Positions 46,326 through 55,982 of a DNA stretch of 64,000 nucleotides are shown here, piece after piece. The stretch comes from CBDAUN01 sp965214875 (lineage in GTDB: Bacteria > Pseudomonadota > Gammaproteobacteria > Arenicellales > JAJDZL01), in the NCBI GenBank assembly GCA_965214875.1, contig OZ243980.1, positions 2,356,001 to 2,420,000 on the forward strand, written 5' to 3'. The translations under genes were made by a program, and so were the position numbers. Position 1 is the stretch's first letter; each line of letters begins with the position of its first letter. The notes under the pieces are model-generated. The model saw only the letters and a program-made list of their open reading frames with translations. It was not told where the DNA came from and searched no databases.

Positions 46326-47636
46326 TCAAATACCCGACTCCATTCGAATGCGTGTAATGCTTCCAATCACCATGGGCAATTGCTCAAGCTGCTCGAGTGC
46401 GTGCCTCATATTTCGCTCTGGGGTCTTTTGCGTGATGATGATGACCGGCAGAATCTCTTCTTTCTTGCCAGAGCCCTTCTGCAGAATCGACTCGATGCTG
46501 ATCCCCAGATTGCCAAGAATTTGCGTAACTTCTGCAAGCACTCCCGCCTGATTCAGGGCCTGCATTCTGAGATAGTTTCCAGTCTCTACCGAATCGATGC
46601 TTTCAATTGCGATATCGCTCAGCGCTTGCGGTTGAAACGCCAAATGAGGAACACGGCTTTCTGGATCCGTTGTTAGGGTGCGAACAACATCGACCAAATC
46701 GGCCACAATAGCCGAAGCGGTTGGGTCCGCGCCGGCGCCGGCACCATAATATAGCGTATCGCCGACTGCGTCACCGTTGACAAGCACTGCATTCATTACG
46801 CCATTGACATTGGCAAACATGTTCTTGCTGGGAATCAAACATGGATGCACTCGCATCTGAATGCCGTTTTCGCTTTTCATGGTTATTGCCATAGGCTTGA
46901 TTGCAAATCCCAGTTCTTTGGCATACTGCATATCCTCATAGGCTACCTTGCTAATTCCCTCTCTGAATACGCCGCTGTACTGAAGCGGGATGCCAAAGGC
47001 GATTGCGGCAAGTATCGTCAATTTGTGCACGGCATCGACACCTTCGATATCGAAGGTTGGATCCGCTTCCGCATATCCCTTTTTCTGAGCACGGCTGAGC
47101 ATTTCTTCAAACGGACACCCGTGCTCCATCATCCCGCTCAGAATGTAGTTGCTCGTGCCGTTGATAATTCCAGCCAGAGACTGGATGCGATTTCCGGCAA
47201 GCCCTTCCCTTAGAGCTTTGATGATGGAAATGCCGCCGCCGACTGCAGCCTCGAAAGCGATAACCACGGAAGCCTTCTGGGCGATGTCAAATAGCTCGTT
47301 GCCTCGCAACGCGATCAGCTCCTTGTTTGCAGTAACCACATGCTTGCCGCCGCTCACCGAGCGCGCCACATATTCGTATGCCGGGGTTTCGCCGCCAATC
47401 AACTCTACGACGACACTGATCTTGGGATCGTCGATGACAGCGTTTGGGTCAGCGGTCAACTCTACCGAATTGTTTTCTAGATTGCGGGGCTTGTTGATAT
47501 CGCGAACGGCGGCGCGCTTTACGATGATCTGGCGGCCCGCTCGTCTCGCGATCTCTTCGCGGTTTCGCGAAAGCACGTTCAACGTGCCGCAACCGACAGT
47601 GCCCAGTCCAAGAATTCCTACGTGTACGGGTTCCAT
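46326..47636 (-). CDS. hom: Homoserine dehydrogenase
   Basis: 436 residues. NAD(P)-binding GILGLGTVGCGTLNVL at the N-terminus, catalytic region GGISIIKALREGLAGNRIQSLAGIINGTSNYIL and KGYAEADPTFDIEG, and a C-terminal ACT domain (LRMQALNQAGVLAEVTQILGNLGISIESIL) for feedback control by threonine. Monofunctional; no aspartokinase part. It makes homoserine for threonine and methionine, which fits the metF-metH genes 6 kb away. Confidence 0.96.
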   Translation of the reverse strand: MEPVHVGILGLGTVGCGTLNVLSRNREEIARRAGRQIIVKRAAVRDINKPRNLENNSVELTADPNAVIDDPKISVVVELIGGETPAYEYVARSVSGGKHVVTANKELIALRGNELFDIAQKASVVIAFEAAVGGGISIIKALREGLAGNRIQSLAGIINGTSNYILSGMMEHGCPFEEMLSRAQKKGYAEADPTFDIEGVDAVHKLTILAAIAFGIPLQYSGVFREGISKVAYEDMQYAKELGFAIKPMAITMKSENGIQMRVHPCLIPSKNMFANVNGVMNAVLVNGDAVGDTLYYGAGAGADPTASAIVADLVDVVRTLTTDPESRVPHLAFQPQALSDIAIESIDSVETGNYLRMQALNQAGVLAEVTQILGNLGISIESILQKGSGKKEEILPVIIITQKTPERNMRHALEQLEQLPMVIGSITRIRMESGI

Positions 47637-47885
47637 GGCGTTCAGCTCAGCTTCGATGCGGTTTCTTCATTCACGCGGGATGTTCAATGCGGCCGGCGCA
47701 GATGGAAGATTCGTCCAGCAAGCGCACTGCCTGTGCGTATTGTACGCAACGCAATCGAATACAACAATCAACATGCCGCCACTTGCGCTGAAGGAACAGT
47801 GTGCTTTTCAATTTGATCGTTTGTGATTTCAGCGGCAATCAACGCAGGAAAATTCGAATCTATCGGGCGCAAGATGCAAGATATC
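47637..47885. other. Region between mcrC and hom
   Basis: About 250 bases that should contain the hom promoter and the end of the mcrBC transcript. No terminator-like stem with T-run was seen. Confidence 0.4.
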
Positions 47886-49127
47886 TTATTGAGATTGCAT
47901 GTTGTTGCTTAATGCATGCATTGCAGTTGCAACACTCTCTTGCGGGGCGCTTGAATCAAACGGCAAGCAGAGCAACTCGTAATTTTCGTAGTTGAACTGA
48001 AATGACAGCGGGGCGCTAAACTCCGAAGTGGCCGGATAAATCAATGCGACTCTTGAGCAATGATAATGAGTTGCATAAGCGAACAGCTGGTACATGTCAG
48101 ATTGAATGATCGCCCGTTTTTTATCGGCACTCCTTTCATCGATTCGTTTCCACTTTGCATCGAGGATGTATCGAACCGAGTTGCCGCTTTTCAGGCAAAT
48201 ATCGGGCCGCATTTGGAAAACATCTTTGTTGGCAGATTTGGCCAGATATTTTGTCGGCCGCTGCGTCTGCACAACGTATTGTTGCTGATACTTGCGAAAA
48301 CTGTGCGCTACAAAATCTTCAAAAATTTGCTCCATCGGAAACAGCAAGGATACGTTTTCGTATTGACCGGAATATGTGGCTATGCCCTTATTGAATAAGA
48401 ACAACTGAATCCACCGCATTACCGGCTCATACCGATGCATTGTGCGGTCCAAATGGTGAGCTTCCCAGTCGGCATGGATGTTGTTCGAAGCGGGCACTTC
48501 TGCAAAAGCCGCCGTGATTTCATCGAATAGCTGGCGAGAAGCGATGGTGCCTACCCTCGCCTTCAAAATTTGCAAGGTCTTATGAATCAAGCGATTCGCA
48601 GGTCGGTCATCGCTGAACTCATCGTGCGAAACGTAGAATCGCGATTGGTTTGTCAGGTTTTCTTTGAGATGTTCGCGAAACAGTAGCCGGCCGCGCATGC
48701 TGGCGAGATTCTCTTCAACTTCCACATACTTTCTGGCAAGCCCGTTTCTGACGAGGTCGCGAACCTGATTCAAAAACAGATAGATGAATGCGTCCAGCAT
48801 TGGAAAGTTGCTGATTGCGCGAATCTCGCTATGGGCAAGCGTTTCAAACCCTCTATTTCGCCAATGCCTTAGCATCGAAAGCAGGACTCTGCGGGTCGCG
48901 TCGTCTTGGTCAGCGCCATCTTGCGACAAATCGAATTTGGGCAGAACCTCTATTACCTTCCCGCTACTTGTAGCAAAGCACCCGACATGGTTGTGCACTT
49001 TCAGCGAATCATGACCGATTGTGAAAGCGGAACTCTCGATGTTTCGCAAATCCTGAATGTCCGACTCAGTCAGCTCTGATCTAAAATCCCAGGCTTTGTG
49101 CTCCCTTATCGTGACCGTGTTGCTCAT
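47886..49127 (-). CDS. mcrC: McrC-type nuclease subunit of a type IV restriction system
   Basis: 413 residues. The N-terminal part (HNHVGCFATSSGKVIEVLPKF) and RLLFREHLKENLTNQSRFYVSHDEFSDDRPANRLI are typical McrC. The nuclease site is at about 310-330: MRPDICLKSGN...RYILDAKWKRID, the PD...DAK pattern of the PD-(D/E)XK fold. McrC cuts DNA when driven by the McrB motor. Its ATG overlaps the mcrB stop by four bases. Confidence 0.92.
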   Translation of the reverse strand: MSNTVTIREHKAWDFRSELTESDIQDLRNIESSAFTIGHDSLKVHNHVGCFATSSGKVIEVLPKFDLSQDGADQDDATRRVLLSMLRHWRNRGFETLAHSEIRAISNFPMLDAFIYLFLNQVRDLVRNGLARKYVEVEENLASMRGRLLFREHLKENLTNQSRFYVSHDEFSDDRPANRLIHKTLQILKARVGTIASRQLFDEITAAFAEVPASNNIHADWEAHHLDRTMHRYEPVMRWIQLFLFNKGIATYSGQYENVSLLFPMEQIFEDFVAHSFRKYQQQYVVQTQRPTKYLAKSANKDVFQMRPDICLKSGNSVRYILDAKWKRIDERSADKKRAIIQSDMYQLFAYATHYHCSRVALIYPATSEFSAPLSFQFNYENYELLCLPFDSSAPQESVATAMHALSNNMQSQ

Positions 49128-51502
49128 TTTGAATCGTTATCGCTGCCTACTTTCTTGTAGATCTTTTTGTATTCATCGGCATTTTTCCATGCCAATTCGC
49201 CAAATGGCAGCAGTTGGTAACTTTGACGCTCTGAAGGAAGCATGTCAACGAGCTCTTCAAGTTCGACTTTTTCCTCGTGAATGAATTGATTGCCGCCCAG
49301 AACCGCTTTTATTTTCGCCCAATCGTCGTAGAAATATTCTTGGAGCAACGGCATAATTTGATTTTGGAAAGCGTTAGCCAGCTCGTCGATTGTTGAAATG
49401 GCAATAAAGTAAGAGTGTCCAATTTGCTTATCGCGGCTGAGCAGGAGGCGAATGCGCTTGTTCATGCATTCGAGCATCTTTGCGCAATCAACACCCTCTA
49501 CAACCGCTTTAGATCGAATGATGTCATAGTCCGGCATCATCCCAACAAAATGGAATCTGCGCCGCAATGCAGTGTCCAGTATCTGGATCGAGCGATCGGC
49601 AGTGTTCATGGTACCGACGATGTAGAGGTTATCCGGCACGCCAAACCTCTCTTGGGAATACGGCAGGATTGCGCACTTTTGGTCGACTGCGCCTATTCGC
49701 TTGGTGTCTTCAATAAGCGTTATCAATTCGCCAAAAATCTTGGCGATATTCCCGCGATTAATTTCGTCAATGATCAAGACATAGCGTTGTTCCTGATCAT
49801 CTTTCGCCGACTTTGCCATACGCTTGAAAACACCCTCTTTGAGTTCATATCTCAATTCGCTGTCTTTAAGTGTTGGGCGTATGCCTTCAATAAAATCTTC
49901 GTACGAGTAGTTTTGATGAAAAGTCGTAAATTCGACTTGTCCGTTGCAGTCTTCGATTTGTTTTCTATCGGTATCGGTAATTTCATCTTCGGGCTTATCA
50001 AGCAAAATCGCCATTGCAAGAGTAGTTGTACGCCAGGTTTTTCCAGTGCCGGGTGGGCCGTAGAGAATTGTGTTCAACTTGAATTTCGAACTTTCAAGTC
50101 CTTTCGCCGCGATCATTGTCTCTTCAGTCTCATCAGAATCACTTTTCGGTTTGATTTCAAAACCCAATTTTCGCAAAGTATTGTTTGCTGGTCGGCCTCC
50201 GCCAAATGATGGCGGTTCTTCACCGAACTGAAACAGATAAGCCGCCCCTGCGATGGCTTTTGGGGGATATTTCTTACCATTATGCACAAGGTCATATCTC
50301 GTTGAATCAGCAAAACCATACCTTTTGAACGCATACTCTTGAAAGAATTTATCGCTTCCCAACTCATCGTATTTCTCAATAGCTTCAAGTACCATGCGCC
50401 TTGAGGAGAGGTTCTTGATTTTCCCCATGTCAGGAGTGATTGCGTTCAACTTATCAATAGTTTTGCGAAACGAATCATGCTCGCTAAAGTCATCAAAGCG
50501 GCCTCGGTTAATGCGAGAAAACTCCTGATCATAGTTGATCGGTTTTAGGAGATCCACATCTGCCTTGTTCAACCAAATAACATGAACCTTTCCCTCTTCA
50601 CTCCAACCATTCTTTCTGTAACCATTCTGATAGACAATTCCGATACCACGACCTCTTTGTTGACCGGTTCGGGCAATGATGACACTTCCTTCTCTTGCCT
50701 CCTGCAGTTGCGGAAATTCCTCACTTGTATAAATCCAGCTGTTTTCGAGAAAATCACTCCAGCGATCTTCCGTCTTACCTGCAGCTTCTGTATCAATTTG
50801 AAATCGATTATTGAGAAGTGATTGAAGGTTAAGGTCCTCGCGCTTCGCAAACTGAAGATACGCAAGAGTGGCAAATTCATACAATTCGCATCCTTGAAAA
50901 GTATCTCGCACCTCACTGACAATCTCCCGGTAGGTATCGAATTTAAAGTCGTTTTTGTTAGGAGGGACTTCGGTAAAACTTCTGAACTGATATTGGACTG
51001 TCAAATCATCAGCTGGAAGGAAGTCTTTAGCATTTATCAGATATAGCGATTGAGTAAGCTTCTTTATACCCACCATTGGAATTAGCAGTGCTTGCCCAAA
51101 ATCATCCCAATTAACTTTATCAATGCCGTTGGCGGCATCTTTAAACAATCTCCATAGTATGTCTGGCTCGGCTTTATCGAGATGGCTAGCATTAAAAAAA
51201 TACAAGTTACTAGCGTATGGAGAAGGAATGATTGAGGAATGAAGGTTGGATGTTTCAGACTTCAATTCAAAGATTTCATTGATACTCTTGCAGATAGCTT
51301 CATCGCCAATGCCTTTTGCGGTGACAACGCTCATAAAACTGAATGGATCCAAAAGTTTTGAATCGTGACCAAATTTGTCAAGGCTCCATCGATCTTGCCA
51401 ATCAACATCGTTCGCCTTTAATGCCAATTCGTCCGGATCAAGCGCTGCAATTTTTTGCGCTAGTTCCCGATACCAGGAAACCCAATCGAACATTGCTTTC
51501 AT
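49124..51502 (-). CDS. mcrB: McrB-type AAA+ motor with modified-DNA reader domains
   Basis: 792 residues. The C-terminal half is the McrB motor: Walker A YGPPGTGKTWRTT at about 480, the FTTFHQNYSYEDFIEG motif, Walker B YVLIIDEINRGNIAKIFGEL, and MNTADRSIQILDTALRRRFHF, the McrB nucleotide-specificity signature. Upstream, at about 375-450, TRYDLVHNGKKYPPKAIAGAAY matches the ScoMcrA-type N-terminal head seen on several HNH and McrB-like restriction proteins. At about 265-315, GSVIIARTGQQRGRGIGIVYQNG resembles an EVE/PUA-like fold. The N-terminal 250 residues resemble the start of other large McrB-like proteins. The target is presumably DNA with modified cytosine, but the exact mark is inference. 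Confidence 0.9.
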   Translation of the reverse strand: MKAMFDWVSWYRELAQKIAALDPDELALKANDVDWQDRWSLDKFGHDSKLLDPFSFMSVVTAKGIGDEAICKSINEIFELKSETSNLHSSIIPSPYASNLYFFNASHLDKAEPDILWRLFKDAANGIDKVNWDDFGQALLIPMVGIKKLTQSLYLINAKDFLPADDLTVQYQFRSFTEVPPNKNDFKFDTYREIVSEVRDTFQGCELYEFATLAYLQFAKREDLNLQSLLNNRFQIDTEAAGKTEDRWSDFLENSWIYTSEEFPQLQEAREGSVIIARTGQQRGRGIGIVYQNGYRKNGWSEEGKVHVIWLNKADVDLLKPINYDQEFSRINRGRFDDFSEHDSFRKTIDKLNAITPDMGKIKNLSSRRMVLEAIEKYDELGSDKFFQEYAFKRYGFADSTRYDLVHNGKKYPPKAIAGAAYLFQFGEEPPSFGGGRPANNTLRKLGFEIKPKSDSDETEETMIAAKGLESSKFKLNTILYGPPGTGKTWRTTTLAMAILLDKPEDEITDTDRKQIEDCNGQVEFTTFHQNYSYEDFIEGIRPTLKDSELRYELKEGVFKRMAKSAKDDQEQRYVLIIDEINRGNIAKIFGELITLIEDTKRIGAVDQKCAILPYSQERFGVPDNLYIVGTMNTADRSIQILDTALRRRFHFVGMMPDYDIIRSKAVVEGVDCAKMLECMNKRIRLLLSRDKQIGHSYFIAISTIDELANAFQNQIMPLLQEYFYDDWAKIKAVLGGNQFIHEEKVELEELVDMLPSERQSYQLLPFGELAWKNADEYKKIYKKVGSDNDSK

Positions 51503-51929
51503 CCTGACCGCTCCATAAGTTGGGTCGACTCGATTTTGCCGGGCAGAATATTCATGATTTACGGGAAGCTCCGTGCTGTTTTGAGGGCTTCTGCGCTTTT
51601 CACCCTATGGGCGGGTGCCCGAATGTGCGTGAAACCTTATAGTACAGGGTTTTCCGCTATTTTGCAGTCTTCTAATTAGTGTCTGCCCGAAAAGTCATCT
51701 ATCGAGAAATAAATCAGCAAAAGCAATGGCGTACAAGCCAGGAGCAGAGTCGAAGATTTTCGAAAATCGGTTTTCTATCTGCAAAATGCGACCGAAATCA
51801 ACTTGAATGAGCTGATATGGCTGAATCTTCGAAATATCCGTCTCATTAAAAAATCAATCAAAACAATAGATTTGATTCAAAAATAGGGGTTTCTGGCAAA
51901 CACTAATTAGCCTATTAGGGAGTTAAAAT
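51503..51929. other. Divergent region mcrB-DUF4143 gene, possible IS trace
   Basis: About 430 AT-rich bases. GTGTCTGCCCGAAAAGTC near 51680 resembles ends of some insertion sequences, and ATG 51726 opens a 26-codon frame starting MAYKPGAES, similar to the first residues of IS1182-type transposases. Both are short and may be chance. The mcrBC promoter should lie here. Confidence 0.25.
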
Positions 51930-51978
51930 ATAATACCATGAAATATGAACAATACACGATCATATTTCATGGTATTAT
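51930..51978. promoter_or_regulatory. Perfect 19-bp inverted repeat before DUF4143 ATPase gene
   Basis: ATAATACCATGAAATATGA at 51930-51948 and its exact complement at 51960-51978, separated by 11 bases. It ends seven bases before the likely ATG at 51986, and another in-frame ATG (51938) lies inside the left arm. It can act as an operator or fold as a leader hairpin that hides the start region. Confidence 0.85.
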
Positions 51979-51985
51979 TTCCGAT

Positions 51986-53143
51986 ATGCATATTGATCGA
52001 TGGAAGCATGCCCGGCAATTAGACGAGCTAATCGAAGAGTATCCTGTTACCGCCCTCATTGGTCCGCGACAAGTGGGCAAGACCACTCTTGCGAAACAGT
52101 TGGCTCGCCGCTGGCAAGGTAAAACGCACTATTTCGATCTTGAATCTAGCGATGATTTAGCGCGCCTTTCAGATCCTATGTTCACCCTATCGGCACTGAA
52201 AGGGTTGATAGTGCTTGATGAAATTCATCGAACGCCAGAAATCTTTCCGACGATCCGAGTGCTGGCGGATCGATCAAGGGATGAATCCGTTTTTCTCATT
52301 CTAGGCAGCGCATCGCCGGCGTTGCTCAAACAAAGCAGTGAGACACTGGCAGGGCGAATCGCCTACTACGAGCTACCGGGGCTATGCTATTCGGAGATTG
52401 ACAGCGAGCATCGCGACAGGCTATGGCAACGCGGCGGATTTCCAAAGTCATTCATTGCTTCCTCGGATCCGCAAAGCTATCGCTGGAGAAGGAATTTCGT
52501 ACGAACATTTCTACAACGCGACATTCCACAGTTTGGCATCACCATACCTGAGCAGACGATCAGCCGATTCTGGAGTATGCTTGCCAATAGTCATGGACAG
52601 ATATGGAATGGAGCTGAGCTTGGCCGCGCCTTTGGCATCTCGCATACTACTGTCCGACGCTATCTCGATCTACTCGAATCGGTTTTCATGGTTCGTAGCT
52701 TGAAGCCTTGGTATGCGAACATCAGGAAGCGTCAGGTAAAGTCACCAAAAATATACATTCGCGATTCAGGTTTATTGCATGCCTTGCTTGGATTGAAAAC
52801 GTTTGATGATCTCGCAGGACACCCGAAAATCGGTGCTTCATGGGAAGGACACATTGTGGAAAACCTGATCAATGCGCTCGGGGTGGAAAGCGATCAGTGT
52901 TTTTTCTGGGCAACGCATAACGGAGCGGAGGTCGATCTGGTCATTATGGACGGAGGGGAGCTTCGAGGATTTGAGATCAAGCGCACTTCGTCGCCTCGTA
53001 TCACTCCGTCCATACGATCTGCAATCGAGAATTTGCAACTCAGCAGGGTCGATGTCATTCACGCCGGTAACGATTGCTTTCCCTTGTCGGATCGGGTTAA
53101 CGCGATCTCGGCGTCAAGACTATCTGAAAGCATCGATATCTGA
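51986..53143 (+). CDS. AAA_14/DUF4143 ATPase
   Basis: 385 residues from ATG 51986; a longer frame starts at 51938 inside the inverted repeat. The first domain is an AAA ATPase (Walker A IGPRQVGKTTLAKQ, Walker B LIVLDEIHR). The C-terminal DUF4143 part has SWEGHIVENLI, then AEVDLVIMDGGELRGFEIKRT, which keeps the D...ExK pattern of PD-(D/E)XK folds. A winged-helix-like stretch GRAFGISHTTVRRYLDLLE lies between. The family is widespread and its role is unsettled; links to mobile DNA and toxin-antitoxin-like behaviour have been proposed. It is divergent from mcrBC. Confidence 0.87.
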   Translation: MHIDRWKHARQLDELIEEYPVTALIGPRQVGKTTLAKQLARRWQGKTHYFDLESSDDLARLSDPMFTLSALKGLIVLDEIHRTPEIFPTIRVLADRSRDESVFLILGSASPALLKQSSETLAGRIAYYELPGLCYSEIDSEHRDRLWQRGGFPKSFIASSDPQSYRWRRNFVRTFLQRDIPQFGITIPEQTISRFWSMLANSHGQIWNGAELGRAFGISHTTVRRYLDLLESVFMVRSLKPWYANIRKRQVKSPKIYIRDSGLLHALLGLKTFDDLAGHPKIGASWEGHIVENLINALGVESDQCFFWATHNGAEVDLVIMDGGELRGFEIKRTSSPRITPSIRSAIENLQLSRVDVIHAGNDCFPLSDRVNAISASRLSESIDI

Positions 53144-53294
53144 AATCGAAATCTTCATTTCCTGCCGATACTTCTTGGCGATAACGCAGTGAAAAGCCTG
53201 CCTATCCCGCCACAACGCGAGGACCACGAGAACGACTACGATCAAGACAAGAGCCGCATACTCTTTCATTTTGACAAAGCGGCACGTCCGGCGG

Positions 53295-55982
53295 CTAATC
53301 AGCGGGACTCGGTGTCGCATCATAGCCAAGGTTTGGGGATAGCCAACGCTCCGCAACGGCAAGAGACATGCCTTTGCGCCTTGCATAATCTTCCACTTGA
53401 TCGCGTTGAATGCGGCCGAGCCCAAAATAACGAGACTGAGGATGGGCAAAATAGTAGCCGATAACACACGACGGCGGCCACATGGCGAAACTTTCAGTCA
53501 AGGTGGCACCAGTTTGCACCTCAGCATCCAGCAAGTCAAACAAAGTTCGCTTCTCGGTATGATCAGGGCAGGCAGGGTAGCCCGGAGCAGGACGAATCCC
53601 TCGATACTGCTCGGCGATCAGCGCTTCGTTGCCGAGCGTCTCATCTCCGGCATAGCCCCAGAATTCGACGCGCACGCGCTGATGCATCCGTTCTGCAAAG
53701 GCTTCAGCGAGCCGATCAGCCAGTGCCTTAGCCAGAATCGAATTGTAATCGTCATTCGCATCCTCAAAGCGTTTAGCGATCTCATCGATCTCGCTTCCGG
53801 CATTGACAACGAAGCCGCCGATAAAGTCAACCAGCGACTGATCCTCTGGACAGATAAAGTCGGATAGCGCAAAGCTGGGACGCTGATTGCGACGAATCAT
53901 CTGCTGGCGCAAAGTGTGCACTACGGCGAGTTCAGTTCGACGATCTTGATCGGCGAAGATAACAATATCGTCGTTGCGGCTATTGGCCGGCCAGAAGCCG
54001 ATCACCGCGCACGGAGTCAGCCATTGCTCGCGCACCATCGTGTCGAGCATCTCTTGGGCATCCGTAAACAGTTCGCGAGCGCTGCGGCCAACAATTGCAT
54101 CTTCAAGAATATCAGGAAAGCGGCCCGCCAACTCCCAAGTACGAAAAAAGGGAGTCCAGTCGATGTACTCCCTCAATTCAGCGACACTGTAGTTTTCGAA
54201 TGTCCGGGTGCCCAAAAAGGTCGGCATCGGTGCCTTGTTTGCTGTCCAATCGATGGGGACGCGGTTGGCGCGCGCATCTTCCAATGTCAAACAAGACGCA
54301 GTGCGCTTGCTAGCCGAATGATGCTCGCGCATTGCATCGTACTCAGCGCGAACCGTGGTGGCGTAGTTCTCCCGCGCCTCTTCTGAAAGCAGACGACTCA
54401 TCACGCCGACAGCCTTGGACGCATCCGGAACATAGATGACTGGTTTTTCGTAGCCCGGGGCGATCTTGACCGCAGTGTGTAAACGGCTAGTCGTAGCTCC
54501 GCCGATCAGCAAAGGCAGTTCCAACTCCTGCCGCTGCATTTCCTGGGCCAGATGAATCATCTCGTCTAGACTAGGCGTGATCAGCCCGGATACGCCGATG
54601 ATGTCCACTCCTTCCTCGCGCGCTGTCGAGAGAATTCTGTCGGCAGGCACCATAACCCCCAAATCCACTACATCGTAGTTATTGCATTGGAGCACGACTC
54701 CGACAATATTCTTGCCGATGTCGTGAACATCGCCTTTGACTGTGGCCATCAAAATTTTGCCATTGGATTTTGTCTCGGTGTCAAGTCCATCGCGTTCAGC
54801 TTCCATGAAGGGCGTCAAATGGGCGACTGCTTGCTTCATTACGCGAGCGCTCTTGACGACCTGGGGCAAGAACATCTTGCCGGCACCAAACAAGTCGCCA
54901 ACCTTGTTCATTCCAGCCATCAACGGGCCCTCGATGACATCAAGCGGACGTTGCGCAGCGAGTCGGGCCTGTTCGGCATCCTCGACAATAAAGTCGCCAA
55001 TGCCATGAACCAGTGAAAATTCAAGCCTCTGATTGACCTCTGCGTCGCGCCACTGGAGCGACTTTTCTGAAGAGGCGGCGCGTTCGCCGCGATAATGTTC
55101 GGCCATCTCGAGCAGTCTTTCAGTCGCATCTTCTGCTCGATTGAACAACACGTCCTCAATCCGCCCCAGAAGATCGACGGGAAGATCGTCATACACTCCA
55201 ATCTGCCCGGCATTGACAATGGCCATGTCCATGCCGGCCCGGATGGCATGGTAGAGAAACGCTGAGTGCATGGCCTCGCGCACGGCATTGTTGCCGCGAA
55301 ACGAAAACGAGAGGTTTGAGATGCCGCCGGATACATGGCAATGAGGCAGGTGCGCACGAATCTGCTTCGTCGCTTCAATAAATGCGAGCGCATAGTCGTT
55401 ATGCTCCTCGATTCCGGTGGCGACCGCAAAGATGTTGGGATCGAAAATGATGTCCTCCGCCGGAAATCCGAGCGAACCGGTAAGCAGTTCATAGGAGCGA
55501 TTGCAGATCTCAAATTTGCGGCGCGCGGTATCGGCCTGCCCTGCCTCGTCGAAAGCCATCACCACGGTTGCCGCACCGTAGCGCCGAATGAGCTTAGCCT
55601 GCTCCAGAAACACATCTTCACCTTCCTTCAGACTGATCGAATTGACAATCCCCTTGCCTTGAACGCATTTTAGACCGGCCTCGATGACTGACCATTTGGA
55701 GGAATCAATCATCACTGGAACACGGCTGATGTCGGGTTCGGCAGCCAGCAGATTCAGGAATCGAACCATTACCGCTTCCGAGTCGAGCATGCCTTCATCC
55801 ATATTGACATCAATCACCTGAGCGCCATTGTTGACCTGCTGTCTAGCCACTTCAATCGCCGCATCGTAGTCGTTGCTAGTGATCAGGTCGCGAAATCGAG
55901 CTGAACCCGTCACATTGGTGCGTTCGCCAATATTGACAAATTGGCCACCCAAACCGACACTTGCAGCCGCACCGGTCATCAT
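53295..55982 (-). CDS. metH: Methionine synthase, folate/cobalamin/activation part
   Basis: 895 residues corresponding to the C-terminal three quarters of MetH. Pterin-binding domain at about 1-290 (FVNIGERTNVTGS, IDVNMDEGMLDSE); cobalamin cap and Rossmann parts at about 310-560 with VKGDVHDIGKNIVGVV, whose His binds cobalt; AdoMet-dependent activation domain at about 590-890 with YRGIRPAPGYPACPDHTEK. The homocysteine-binding domain is on a separate gene that overlaps by four bases (ATGA). Such split MetH is known in other gammaproteobacteria, so this is not a frameshift. Confidence 0.94.
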   Translation of the reverse strand: MMTGAAASVGLGGQFVNIGERTNVTGSARFRDLITSNDYDAAIEVARQQVNNGAQVIDVNMDEGMLDSEAVMVRFLNLLAAEPDISRVPVMIDSSKWSVIEAGLKCVQGKGIVNSISLKEGEDVFLEQAKLIRRYGAATVVMAFDEAGQADTARRKFEICNRSYELLTGSLGFPAEDIIFDPNIFAVATGIEEHNDYALAFIEATKQIRAHLPHCHVSGGISNLSFSFRGNNAVREAMHSAFLYHAIRAGMDMAIVNAGQIGVYDDLPVDLLGRIEDVLFNRAEDATERLLEMAEHYRGERAASSEKSLQWRDAEVNQRLEFSLVHGIGDFIVEDAEQARLAAQRPLDVIEGPLMAGMNKVGDLFGAGKMFLPQVVKSARVMKQAVAHLTPFMEAERDGLDTETKSNGKILMATVKGDVHDIGKNIVGVVLQCNNYDVVDLGVMVPADRILSTAREEGVDIIGVSGLITPSLDEMIHLAQEMQRQELELPLLIGGATTSRLHTAVKIAPGYEKPVIYVPDASKAVGVMSRLLSEEARENYATTVRAEYDAMREHHSASKRTASCLTLEDARANRVPIDWTANKAPMPTFLGTRTFENYSVAELREYIDWTPFFRTWELAGRFPDILEDAIVGRSARELFTDAQEMLDTMVREQWLTPCAVIGFWPANSRNDDIVIFADQDRRTELAVVHTLRQQMIRRNQRPSFALSDFICPEDQSLVDFIGGFVVNAGSEIDEIAKRFEDANDDYNSILAKALADRLAEAFAERMHQRVRVEFWGYAGDETLGNEALIAEQYRGIRPAPGYPACPDHTEKRTLFDLLDAEVQTGATLTESFAMWPPSCVIGYYFAHPQSRYFGLGRIQRDQVEDYARRKGMSLAVAERWLSPNLGYDATPSPAD

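Noticed and set aside
55979..55982. Split metH as a frameshift or sequencing error
   Set aside because: The junction is a clean ATGA stop/start overlap at the domain border, and split MetH is known in other gammaproteobacteria.
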